Made by a program: the position numbers and the translations under genes. From CAYSAA01 sp964428905 (lineage in GTDB: Bacteria; Atribacterota; Phoenicimicrobiia; Phoenicimicrobiales; Stramentimicrobiaceae), in NCBI GenBank assembly GCA_964428905.1, contig CAYSAA010000053.1, forward strand, positions 1 to 9,608: a stretch of DNA of 9,608 nt. The letters are read 5' to 3'. A model generated the notes under the pieces. The model did no database searches and was not told where the DNA came from. It worked only from the letters and a program-made list of their open reading frames with translations. This document shows positions 1 through 6,700 of this stretch, piece after piece (position 1 is the first letter of the stretch; each line of letters opens with the position of its first letter).

Positions 1-819
1 GGTGTTGACTACCATGGCATTATCAACCATGACACCGGAGCAGTCATAATTCACGGTGATTTCACTGCCCTGTACGGTCTTGATTTTATCCATGGCCACA
101 ACATCTTCCGCCATTAATTTACCAGGCACAACGTGATAAGTTAATACTTGCGCTAACTGTTCCTTATCCGCCAAGAGTTCATTGAGTAAAGATGCTGGCA
201 CTTTGGCAAACGCAGCATCGGTGGGAGCAAAGACGGTAAAAGGTCCTGGACCGCTTAAAACATCCACTAATTCTGCCGCCTGAACGGCAGTGACCAGGGT
301 ATTAAAGATCCCCGCACCAACCGCTGTTTCTACGATGTTCTTCGGCATTAAAACCTTATCAATGACATGTATTCTACCATTGCTGGTTTTAATATCGGTC
401 TCAATGATATTGGCATCATCTACTTTAATTCCATCGGAGATATCCACACTCAGAGCACCCCCCTGAAGGGTGATGATCGAGTTTTTCCGCACCACCTGTG
501 CACCCAGCAAATTACCGGCTACTACGTGATAGGTCAAAACAGAGGTAAGTTTTTCCTTATCTTGCAGTAAAGCATGCAAAGTATCTGCCGGAATTTCGGC
601 AAAGGCCTCATCGGTGGGCGCAAAGACGGTTAAAGGACCGGGACCGCTAAGGGCTTCAACTAAACCTGCCTCCTGAACGGCTTTGACAAGTGTCGTAAAA
701 CTTCCCGCCTCAACTGCTGTTTCAACAATTGTTTTGTGTTGAGCAAACACATAAGTGGTTGATAAAACAAAAATTAATAATATACTGAAACTAATTGAAA
801 TGATCTTTTTAATACTCAT
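1..819 (-). CDS. Secreted protein with two tandem fasciclin (FAS1) domains, 3' end outside window
   Basis: Reading the minus strand from ATG at 819 gives 273 residues with no stop to the left edge. Residues 1-26 are a clear signal peptide (positive SIKK, hydrophobic core, cleavage after VFA before QHK). FAS1 domain 1 spans about 29-159 and domain 2 about 160 to beyond 273. Both carry the family hallmarks: IVETAV at the start, SGPGPxTVFAPTDxAF in the H1 region, and VLTYHVVxG in the H2 region; domain 1 ends in GRIHVIDKVLMP. The two domains are a tandem duplication offset by 393 bp (131 codons), still visible in the DNA. Perhaps only the last 10-20 residues of domain 2 are missing, if no third domain follows. 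FAS1 domains mediate adhesion or protein-protein contact outside the cell; no ligand can be read from the sequence. The start is supported by GGAGGT (825-830) five bases upstream. The gene is transcribed divergently from the Memo-CapA operon. Confidence 0.95.
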   Translation of the reverse strand, partial: MSIKKIISISFSILLIFVLSTTYVFAQHKTIVETAVEAGSFTTLVKAVQEAGLVEALSGPGPLTVFAPTDEAFAEIPADTLHALLQDKEKLTSVLTYHVVAGNLLGAQVVRKNSIITLQGGALSVDISDGIKVDDANIIETDIKTSNGRIHVIDKVLMPKNIVETAVGAGIFNTLVTAVQAAELVDVLSGPGPFTVFAPTDAAFAKVPASLLNELLADKEQLAQVLTYHVVPGKLMAEDVVAMDKIKTVQGSEITVNYDCSGVMVDNAMVVNT

Positions 820-874
820 AACATACCTCCAAAAAAATTTAATATCTTAATTCAAATCATTCTTACGAATCTTC

Positions 875-898
875 CTAAATACTTTTTTCCCAAATCAT
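875..898 (-). CDS. Possible 7-codon upstream leader ORF (MIWEKSI)
   Basis: In the 5' leader of the fasciclin gene, an ATG at 898-896 opens a 7-codon frame ending in TAG at 877-875. It is preceded by AGGAGGAG (908-915) with a nine-base gap, a stronger Shine-Dalgarno match than many real genes in this window have. It lies about 55 bases upstream of the fasciclin start, in the transcript predicted from the promoter at 976-1004. It may be translated and influence expression of the downstream gene, or the purine tract may be incidental. No obvious attenuator hairpin accompanies it, and the peptide has no run of a single amino acid. Confidence 0.25.
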   Translation of the reverse strand: MIWEKSI

Positions 899-940
899 AG
901 AAATTAACTCCTCCTATATATTTTGTAAAATAAAATATAC

Positions 941-983
941 TACTATATAATTTTTATTATTATATAGTAATTGTTACTATATA
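941..983. promoter_or_regulatory. Two overlapping perfect inverted repeats, probable repressor operator
   Basis: TACTATATAA (941-950) and TTATATAGTA (960-969) are perfect 10-bp arms around nine bases. The second arm is reused with its neighbour: TATATAGTAA (961-970) and TTACTATATA (974-983) are perfect 10-bp arms around three bases. TACTATATA therefore occurs three times in alternating orientation. The block covers the -10 box and the predicted transcription start of the fasciclin promoter, which is where repressor operators usually sit. The regulator cannot be named from the sequence, and AT-rich DNA raises the chance of fortuitous symmetry, although two perfect 10-bp arm pairs are hard to dismiss. 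Confidence 0.55.
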
Positions 984-1004
984 CTACATTTTTTTATTTG
1001 TCAA
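976..1004 (-). promoter_or_regulatory. Sigma-70-type promoter of the fasciclin gene
   Basis: On the minus strand TTGACA (1004-999) is a perfect -35 box. It is followed by exactly 17 bases and TATAGT (981-976), which matches the -10 consensus at five of six positions. Transcription would start near 969-970, giving a leader of about 150 nt before the ATG at 819. The -10 box lies inside the palindrome at 961-983. Confidence 0.75.
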
Positions 1005-1290
1005 CACTTTTTTTAAAAAATATTGATTACAAATTAAAACTGCATAACCTAAATCTATAATCTAAGACTAAAACCCTGAGAAATTTTATTTATGTTTTCA
1101 GATACAAAAGAAATTTAAAATGTCCAGACCAGAGGTCTCCTGAGTCGGTATATAGAGAAAAATACTCAATTGCTGGCAGATGAATGAGCCTTATAATAAC
1201 TACCAATGATTGGCATTTTTCAATTGCTTTACCTACTTACACGATACTAGCGACTTGATACTAATATTATATATAGGAATACTTTTTGTA
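1005..1290. other. AT-rich intergenic region with no supported gene
   Basis: This is the remainder of the divergent intergenic region between the fasciclin promoter and the Memo-CapA operon. I see no tRNA, no riboswitch-like fold and no convincing ORF with a ribosome site. An in-frame TTG at 1210 would extend the downstream gene by 39 codons. That extension has no Shine-Dalgarno sequence and would place a second hydrophobic stretch ahead of a perfectly good signal peptide, so I treat the stretch as untranslated. Only two short symmetries occur: AGACC-aga-GGTCT at 1126-1138 and CCAATgATTGG at 1203-1213. Confidence 0.5.
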
Positions 1291-1299
1291 TGTTATAGT
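1291..1299 (+). promoter_or_regulatory. Candidate extended -10 promoter for the Memo-CapA/DUF3160 operon
   Basis: TGTTATAGT is a TGn-extended -10 element with five of six matches in the hexamer. Transcription from it would start near 1306, about 20 nt before the ATG at 1327. No good -35 box lies 16-18 bases upstream. TTGATA at 1255-1260 is too far away for this box and has only a poor -10 of its own. The very short leader has no strong ribosome site. Confidence 0.35.
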
Positions 1300-1326
1300 A
1301 AGAAGAAAATATTATATTTAATATCT

Positions 1327-3045
1327 ATGAAAAAAGTAATTAAATTCATTTTTATTCTTTTTATATTTTATATCAGTGCTGTGCCTGTTTTTGGTGAAAA
1401 AAACAGAGAACTTTCTATTGCTTCCGGTGTGGTTCCTCACCATATGCTGGCAAAAGAAATCATAGTTGATTTTTTTGAATTTGTCGCCGAACAGGAACCG
1501 CATCCTGAAACTATCCTCCTTTTAAGTCCTGATCATTTTAACAGTTCAATGCTTAATCAAGATACATCTTTTATTACGGTTCATTGGGAAACAGGTAACA
1601 AAAACATCCTTGAAATCCCTGTTGATGTCTCACTGTTGAAAAAACTGAGCATCAACCATAGTATCAAACAGAATCATGGTGCAATTCTATCTGAATTTGG
1701 CCTTACCAATTTGCTACCATTGATCAAAAAATTTCTTCCAGAAACAAAAATTGTCCCCCTTCTTATGCCAGAAGATATTTCCCGGGAACAGGTAGAAAGC
1801 CTGGTTCATAGCCTTCATGAAATATCCTCACCAGACACCATAATGATTGCCAGCGTGGATTTTTCCCATTATCTTCCACCAGAGGCTGCTGAATTTCATG
1901 ATAGGAAGAGCATTAGAGTGTTATTGAATTTTGAGGAAGAAAATTTTAAAAATATAGAGGTAGACAGCTGGCAATCTCTGTATGCTGTTCGATTATTTGC
2001 AAAATTACGGGAAAGTGAAAATCCTACTATCATCGCCCATAAAAATTCTATTGATTTTTTACCCTATGATTTGAATTCTACAACTTCCTATTTCAGTGTT
2101 ATTTTCCAGCAAGGAAAGCCTGTGGAAAATCTAAAAGCAGAAACTATTCTGCTAGCGGGAGATATGATGCTGGGGCGTGGTATAGAAGAACTATTGAAAC
2201 AAAACAGTGTCTATTATCCTTTTCAAGAAATTGTGCAACTACTAAGGGGTGTTGATATTGTTTTTGCCAATTTGGAGGGACCTGTGTTGGAAAATCCGCT
2301 GGAATTTACAGGTGATGAATTGAAATTTTCTTTTCATTCGAATGTGCTGGAAGGCGTGAATTGGAGCCAGATTAATTTGCTTTCTTTAGCCAATAATCAC
2401 ACTTTAGATATGGGAAAAGAGGGTTTAAAAGAGACAAAAGATTGGCTGAAGGAATACCAGATTCATTTTATCGGCAATCCTCTACCTGGTTACCAGGACA
2501 TAAAAAATACCTCTTTTGCAACTGTACGCTCTATTTTCCTGGCCTTTAACCGAATATTACCATTTGTTAATTATCAGAAAGAAATGATTGAGGAAATTAA
2601 AAAAGTGAAGCTGCATAATCCGGAAAAGTATATTATTGTGAGTATGCATTGGGGGAATGAATATGAACTAACTAGTTCTCCAGCTCAACGTGAATTAGCA
2701 CACCAAATAATGGCTGCAGGAGCTGACCTGATTGTGGGACATCATCCCCATGTTGTTCAGGAAATTGAACTTATACAGGGCAAACCAGTCTTTTATTCGT
2801 TGGGCAATTTTATCTTTGACCACCAAGGTTTACCAGAAACCCGGGAAGGTTTTTTGGTAGGCCTAACTGTGGAACCTGACAGAATTTCCTACCGGCTTTT
2901 TCCTATACAAAACCCTTTAGGGCAGCCCAGGCTGATGAAAAGTGCTGAAGCGGAAATATTTCTAAAAAAATTAGCCGGGAAATCAGATAAAAGCTTATGG
3001 GAAAAGATAGAAAAAGGTATAATAGAAATAAATAGAAAAAATTAG
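1327..3045 (+). CDS. Secreted Memo-like / CapA (PgsA) metallophosphatase-like fusion protein
   Basis: From ATG 1327 the protein has 572 residues. I prefer this start over TTG 1210 because it opens a classic signal peptide (MKK, hydrophobic core, cleavage near VFG at residue 23), although no clear Shine-Dalgarno precedes it. Residues about 32-262 resemble the Memo / AmmeMemoRadiSam B family: GVVPHH (34-39), LLLSPDH (64-70), H117, and SVDFSHY (176-182). The family's third metal-site or nucleophile Cys appears to be missing near DSWQSLY (about 213-219). Residues about 272-540 are a CapA/PgsA domain with the full motif series: GDMMLGRG (278-285), NLEGP (315-319), NNH (356-358), MHWGNE (440-445), GHHPHV (471-476) and SLGNFIFD (491-498). 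CapA proteins act in capsule or poly-gamma-glutamate systems, but no ligase genes (PgsB/C type) are in view. Its job here, perhaps an extracytoplasmic hydrolase, is inferred. The DUF3160 gene follows after 23 nt. Confidence 0.9.
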   Translation: MKKVIKFIFILFIFYISAVPVFGEKNRELSIASGVVPHHMLAKEIIVDFFEFVAEQEPHPETILLLSPDHFNSSMLNQDTSFITVHWETGNKNILEIPVDVSLLKKLSINHSIKQNHGAILSEFGLTNLLPLIKKFLPETKIVPLLMPEDISREQVESLVHSLHEISSPDTIMIASVDFSHYLPPEAAEFHDRKSIRVLLNFEEENFKNIEVDSWQSLYAVRLFAKLRESENPTIIAHKNSIDFLPYDLNSTTSYFSVIFQQGKPVENLKAETILLAGDMMLGRGIEELLKQNSVYYPFQEIVQLLRGVDIVFANLEGPVLENPLEFTGDELKFSFHSNVLEGVNWSQINLLSLANNHTLDMGKEGLKETKDWLKEYQIHFIGNPLPGYQDIKNTSFATVRSIFLAFNRILPFVNYQKEMIEEIKKVKLHNPEKYIIVSMHWGNEYELTSSPAQRELAHQIMAAGADLIVGHHPHVVQEIELIQGKPVFYSLGNFIFDHQGLPETREGFLVGLTVEPDRISYRLFPIQNPLGQPRLMKSAEAEIFLKKLAGKSDKSLWEKIEKGIIEINRKN

Positions 3046-3068
3046 TTATCATTGGTGGAGGCAATAAA

Positions 3069-5666
3069 ATGAAAAAACAAAAGGAATTGCTTCTTTTTAA
3101 GAATATGCTTGTTGCAGTTGCTGTGGTACTACTATTATTACTGTCAACAGGAGTTTTTGCGCTGGCAAATGAAATGTTTAATAAACAATTAATCAACCCA
3201 AAAGATTTTATGGCAGATGAACTTGAAGCTAATGCCAAAATACCAAGGCACTCACTGCCCTTACCTATCTCCGAAATCACTAATTATGAAGATTTTTTTA
3301 GAAAGATACCATTAAGGAATAAAGCACTGGATTTGTTAGAAAAAAATGCCTTTGTGGTTATCCCGACTCCTCTTGATATTGCCGAACAGGAGATTTTTCT
3401 GGAATCTTCCGGAGAAATGGCAAATCCTAAAGATGATTTTATTGCCTATTATCAGGTATTGAAGAACATAGATGTGCCTATCTTTATTACTTCAGATTCC
3501 TTGTTGCACTATTATCATATCTTTTTTGATACAACTTTAATGCGGTTGGAAAGAGACCTTTTCTATCAGGATATCTGGGAAATCAGTAAAGAATTATTTG
3601 AGGCATCGTTACAGGATTACCAGCAGACTGAAGGTGGTTTAAAAGAGGCAGCTAAGAGAAATATAGCTTATCTTTCTGTAGCACTGGAGCTTCTCAAACC
3701 GAAAAAAAATCAGGTTATCAGTATGGAAACCTTAAAAGAAGAATATTGCAAACCGGAAATGGAACCGGAACATTGTGAAATGATGATAGCCGGAGTAAAA
3801 GATGTTTATGGAGAACAAGCCAGCTATCATTATTTTAGCGAAGAAGAGTTTGAAAAATACCGTTTTGAAATCCCTGAAATGGTTCATGATTTGGTTCAGG
3901 TAGAAATTGATTTAATTGAAGAACACAAAGGCTGGGAGTATTCTCCTATTTTTATCTACCAGGAGGATTATTCCCAATATGTCGCGCGGGGACATTATAC
4001 AAAATCAGAAAAACTGAAAAATTATTTTAAAGCTTTGATGTGGTATGGCAGAATGACGGCCTTAATCGAAGGCTCTTCATCTTTATCACCAGGAGAATCA
4101 ATGTGCAGTGGCAGCCTGGGAGGAATGATTTCCGAATATGATGCGCGTATTCAAACACTACAGGCATTTTTACTGGCAGAAAAATTTATGAGCAGTGAAA
4201 ATCTGCAGGAGAGATGGGATAGAATTTATGCCATTACCTCTTTTATGGTCGGATTTTCTGATGACTTAGGACCATATGAATACGGCAAAGTGCTGCAAAG
4301 AGTATTTTCTGAAGAAAATGGCATAATAAATTCAGATAGATTAGCTAATAAATATAACCAACTAAAAGAAGTGATTGGAAATTACCCCTATAATCCCAAG
4401 ATTTACAGCGGATTAGGTGCCTGTGAATTGCTGATGCCCTGCCCTCCTCTTACTGAAAAAGAAATTCAAGACTTAAAAATGCAAGCCAGGGTACTTCTTA
4501 AGCAAACAAAAGGTTTTAGAATGATGGGACAACGCTTTACCCTCGATTCCTGGATGTTCTCTGAAATCGTTTCGCCTTATAGTGGGGAGTATAATGGACC
4601 AAGTTTGCCGTTACCTACTGAAGAAAAACCCTTTACCTTCAGCTGGGATGATGAGTATGAAGAATTCAGGGATAGCCGGCCCTTTACCTGGGTAAAGACA
4701 GAGGTTGCGGCTTGTCCCCCTCCGGCCACCAGGGAAGTACGGGGATTCCCGAGAGGATTGGACATCATGGCACTATTGGGTTCACAGAGGGCCTGGGATA
4801 TTTTGGAATCTTCCGGAGATACCCAGTATACTGATTATGAAAAAAAGTTCTACGAAATAGAAGATAATATTGATTCTTTCAGTCAGGAAGACTGGTTTAA
4901 AAATCTTTATCTGAATTGGCTTTATGTTTTGAAATCATTACATGGTCAGGTTGGTGCCGGTTATCCCACCTTTATGCAGACAACTGCCTGGCAGGATAAA
5001 CAGTTAAATAGTGCTCTGGCTTCCTGGGCTCAATTACGGCATGATACGATTTTGTATGTAAAACAAAGCTATACCATGGCTGAAAGAGGTGGCATGTTCC
5101 GACCTCCGGTGGTAGGCTATGTAGAACCGGTACCGGAATTTTATTCCCGATTGTTAAATTTAACGCAAATGACCCTGGAAGGGTTTAAAAAATTGATCCC
5201 TTCTCAGGAATTGGAGGATTTGAGGGTAGAGGCAGGGCTAAGCAGATTTGTCGAGATACTGGAAAGATTGCTTGATATTTCCAGGAAAGAATTGGAAAAT
5301 AAGCCTTTAGAAGAATCAGATTATGACTTCATTGAAAATTTCGGCAGTATTTCTGCAAATTTAATTGAAATCGTTTCAGGAGGCGATGTAGAACCGGATG
5401 CATTAAAAAGCGTTATGATTGCCGATGTGCATACTGACGGAAATACCAAAAAAGTCCTGGAAGAAGGCACCGGCTTTATTAAGACTGCCATTCTTGCTTA
5501 TAAGCTTCCCCAGGGGCATATCGTATTAGGGGCAGGACCAGTTTTCAGTTATTATGAATTTAAACAACCTATGGATGAGCGGCTGACTGATGAAGCCTGG
5601 CGAGACATACTGGAAAGCAATGAAAAACCGGATGAGCCGGAGTGGATTAGAAATTTTTCAGGTTGA
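3069..5666 (+). CDS. DUF3160 domain-containing secreted protein
   Basis: The protein has 865 residues. ATG 3069 is preceded by GGTGGAGG (3054-3061) with good spacing and lies 23 nt after the Memo-CapA stop, so the two are probably co-transcribed. Residues 1-33 form a signal peptide (KKQK, then a long V/L-rich core, cleavage near ALA-NE); there is no lipobox cysteine. The rest matches DUF3160 as I know it: VPIFITSDSLLHYYHIFFD (about 136-154), a long helical acidic body, the LRHDTILYVKQSYT region, VADVHTD-like IADVHTD (about 784-790), and a C-terminal PVFSYYEF (about 824-831) followed by DERLTDEAW. No biochemical function is established for this family to my knowledge. The conserved Asp, His and Glu residues suggest an enzyme or binding protein outside the membrane. 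The last codons and the TGA fall inside the left end of a repeat element, so the C-terminus may have been altered by its insertion. Confidence 0.9.
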   Translation: MKKQKELLLFKNMLVAVAVVLLLLLSTGVFALANEMFNKQLINPKDFMADELEANAKIPRHSLPLPISEITNYEDFFRKIPLRNKALDLLEKNAFVVIPTPLDIAEQEIFLESSGEMANPKDDFIAYYQVLKNIDVPIFITSDSLLHYYHIFFDTTLMRLERDLFYQDIWEISKELFEASLQDYQQTEGGLKEAAKRNIAYLSVALELLKPKKNQVISMETLKEEYCKPEMEPEHCEMMIAGVKDVYGEQASYHYFSEEEFEKYRFEIPEMVHDLVQVEIDLIEEHKGWEYSPIFIYQEDYSQYVARGHYTKSEKLKNYFKALMWYGRMTALIEGSSSLSPGESMCSGSLGGMISEYDARIQTLQAFLLAEKFMSSENLQERWDRIYAITSFMVGFSDDLGPYEYGKVLQRVFSEENGIINSDRLANKYNQLKEVIGNYPYNPKIYSGLGACELLMPCPPLTEKEIQDLKMQARVLLKQTKGFRMMGQRFTLDSWMFSEIVSPYSGEYNGPSLPLPTEEKPFTFSWDDEYEEFRDSRPFTWVKTEVAACPPPATREVRGFPRGLDIMALLGSQRAWDILESSGDTQYTDYEKKFYEIEDNIDSFSQEDWFKNLYLNWLYVLKSLHGQVGAGYPTFMQTTAWQDKQLNSALASWAQLRHDTILYVKQSYTMAERGGMFRPPVVGYVEPVPEFYSRLLNLTQMTLEGFKKLIPSQELEDLRVEAGLSRFVEILERLLDISRKELENKPLEESDYDFIENFGSISANLIEIVSGGDVEPDALKSVMIADVHTDGNTKKVLEEGTGFIKTAILAYKLPQGHIVLGAGPVFSYYEFKQPMDERLTDEAWRDILESNEKPDEPEWIRNFSG

Positions 5667-5749
5667 TGTCTGGGTTAAATAGTGCATGGGGTCAGGTCTT
5701 CACATTTGACATTTCATTAAGACAATGTCAAATGTGAAGACCTGACCCC
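5659..5749. repeat. Palindromic repeat element, copy 1 (perfect 26-bp arms, 10-nt loop)
   Basis: The arms at 5688-5713 and 5724-5749 are perfect reverse complements and begin and end with GGGGTCAGG / CCTGACCCC. The loop is TCATTAAGAC. Positions 5678-5749 are identical over 72 bp to 6608-6679, and the flank 5659-5680 matches 6581-6602 with three mismatches. The element starts at the last codons of the DUF3160 gene, and its palindrome begins 21 nt after that stop. Palindromes with a GGGGTCAGG end are reminiscent of REP/MITE-type elements mobilised by Y1 (RAYT) transposases; that link is from memory, and no transposase is present here. It sits between convergent genes and could also act as a two-way transcription stop or mRNA stabiliser, although there is no T tract directly after it. 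Confidence 0.9.
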
Positions 5750-5787
5750 TAATTATCCTCTTGTCGAGAATTAAAAAACAACTGAAA

Positions 5788-6090
5788 TTAAATTATTGCT
5801 TCTAAAAAAGTTTCTTTTTTTTCTGATACTTCTTTGGGGGTATATCCCAACGCTTCAATAGGCTCCAATATATTGCCAGCTGCCAAACCTAGTTTTTCTA
5901 GTCTCTCTCTCAGATTCATATTTTCAAAATCCCTGGAAATTACTACAAGATCAATATCGCTATCTTCTCTTGCATTCCCTTTGGCATAGGAACCATAAAG
6001 AATAATTTCTTCAGGTTGAATTCCGTATTTTTGCAATTCCTCTTTAAATTTCTTGATTACTCGGTTAATTTCTTGTGTTGTTTTAACCAT
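5788..6090 (-). CDS. MNT-type minimal nucleotidyltransferase (antitoxin-like partner of HEPN)
   Basis: This 100-residue protein carries the polymerase-beta-like nucleotidyltransferase signature GSYAKGNAREDSDIDLVV at 33-50, with G33-S34 and the metal-binding D45 and D47. A possible third carboxylate lies in the LEPIEAL segment (75-81). The length is normal for minimal MNT proteins. ATG 6090 has a strong ribosome site, AAGGAGAT (6097-6104), six bases away. The gene overlaps the end of the upstream HEPN gene by 34 nt in a different frame, which implies coupled translation. In characterised HEPN-MNT modules the MNT protein modifies (AMPylates) the HEPN partner and blocks it; whether that holds here is inference. 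Its stop faces palindrome copy 1, 38 nt away, across which the DUF3160 gene converges. Confidence 0.92.
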   Translation of the reverse strand: MVKTTQEINRVIKKFKEELQKYGIQPEEIILYGSYAKGNAREDSDIDLVVISRDFENMNLRERLEKLGLAAGNILEPIEALGYTPKEVSEKKETFLEAII

Positions 6091-6449
6091 TGGTGAATCT
6101 CCTTGGTAATAGAAAGATATTCTCCAGCAACATTTTCCGGATATGCATCTAAAACCCTTGAAAAATCTTCAGGATATCTGGTAACGATACTTGCATTATT
6201 AATTTTTGCAATAAATTCAAGATACTTTTTTGGTAACTGAATATTACCTATTTTGATTAAATAAATTAAATTATGAGTTTTAGGTGAAATAGATTGATTT
6301 GTTTCTGAAACAAATGCCTTTAGTAATTTTTCTAAAGAAATATGACACATAAAGATTACATAAATATATCTTCCGGTTTTCAACATAGATTCCGCAGTTT
6401 CTAAATCATATTCAGAAGATTTAATGAAATTTTTTACATCTTTTCTCAT
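6057..6449 (-). CDS. HEPN domain protein paired with the MNT nucleotidyltransferase
   Basis: This 130-residue all-helical protein matches the PF05168-type HEPN pattern: SSEYDLETAESMLKTGRY (11-28), a CHISLEKLLKAF helix (35-46), THNLIYL (58-64) and the RYPED box (91-95). The domain fills nearly the whole protein. I do not find the R-x4-6-H ribonuclease motif of HepT or RNase-type HEPN toxins: the closest pair, R27 and H36, is too far apart. It may therefore act as a substrate-binding or regulatory partner rather than an RNase. ATG 6449 has only a weak purine-rich ribosome site (GAAAGAGA, about ten bases upstream). It is the first gene of a two-gene operon with the overlapping mnt gene, read from an extended -10 promoter at 6506-6514. 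Confidence 0.9.
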   Translation of the reverse strand: MRKDVKNFIKSSEYDLETAESMLKTGRYIYVIFMCHISLEKLLKAFVSETNQSISPKTHNLIYLIKIGNIQLPKKYLEFIAKINNASIVTRYPEDFSRVLDAYPENVAGEYLSITKEIHQWLKQHKKLTE

Positions 6450-6505
6450 TTAGATAATCTCTTTCACAAAAATAATTAAAAAATATTTTAATCATCCAAC
6501 AATAT

Positions 6506-6514
6506 ATTATAGCA
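6506..6514 (-). promoter_or_regulatory. Extended -10 promoter of the HEPN-MNT operon
   Basis: On the minus strand the sequence TGCTATAAT is a perfect extended -10 element. The -35 position 17 bases upstream (6529-6534, ATTAAA) is weak, as is usual for extended -10 promoters. The transcript would start near 6499, about 50 nt before the HEPN ATG at 6449. I see no obvious operator palindrome within it. Confidence 0.6.
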
Positions 6515-6580
6515 TAACTATTGGAAAATTTAATAAAGCTATCTATTTTTATAACCCTTAATTTCTTTTAGCCGAATCTA

Positions 6581-6679
6581 CAGGTTGATGTTTGAGCTAA
6601 ATAGCTGAATAGTGCATGGGGTCAGGTCTTCACATTTGACATTTCATTAAGACAATGTCAAATGTGAAGACCTGACCCC
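6581..6679. repeat. Palindromic repeat element, copy 2
   Basis: The arms at 6618-6643 and 6654-6679 are perfect 26-bp reverse complements with the same 10-nt loop as copy 1; the palindromes are identical base for base. The left flank from 6581 also matches copy 1 but carries eight extra bases (CTGAATAG, a near-duplication next to AAATAG). The palindrome ends 21 nt from the stop codon of the large PLAT protein gene (minus strand), mirroring the 21-nt gap between the DUF3160 stop and copy 1. Together the two copies are direct repeats bracketing the HEPN-MNT operon. Confidence 0.9.
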
Positions 6680-6700
6680 CTATTCAGGCTACTTGGAAGA

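Noticed and set aside
367..570. Plus-strand 67-codon ORF within the fasciclin gene
   Set aside because: It is antisense to a well-supported FAS1 coding sequence and has no ribosome site or recognisable product.
1126..1213. Short palindromes AGACC-aga-GGTCT and CCAATgATTGG
   Set aside because: Five-base arms are expected by chance in a region of this length and are not aligned with a promoter.
1210..1326. 39-codon N-terminal extension of the Memo-CapA protein from TTG 1210
   Set aside because: It has no ribosome site and an unusual start codon, and it would bury the clear signal peptide that begins at ATG 1327.
5688..5749. Classical Rho-independent terminator
   Set aside because: The hairpin is strong, but neither side has an immediate T tract, and the identical copy elsewhere points to a repeat element. 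A termination role remains possible.
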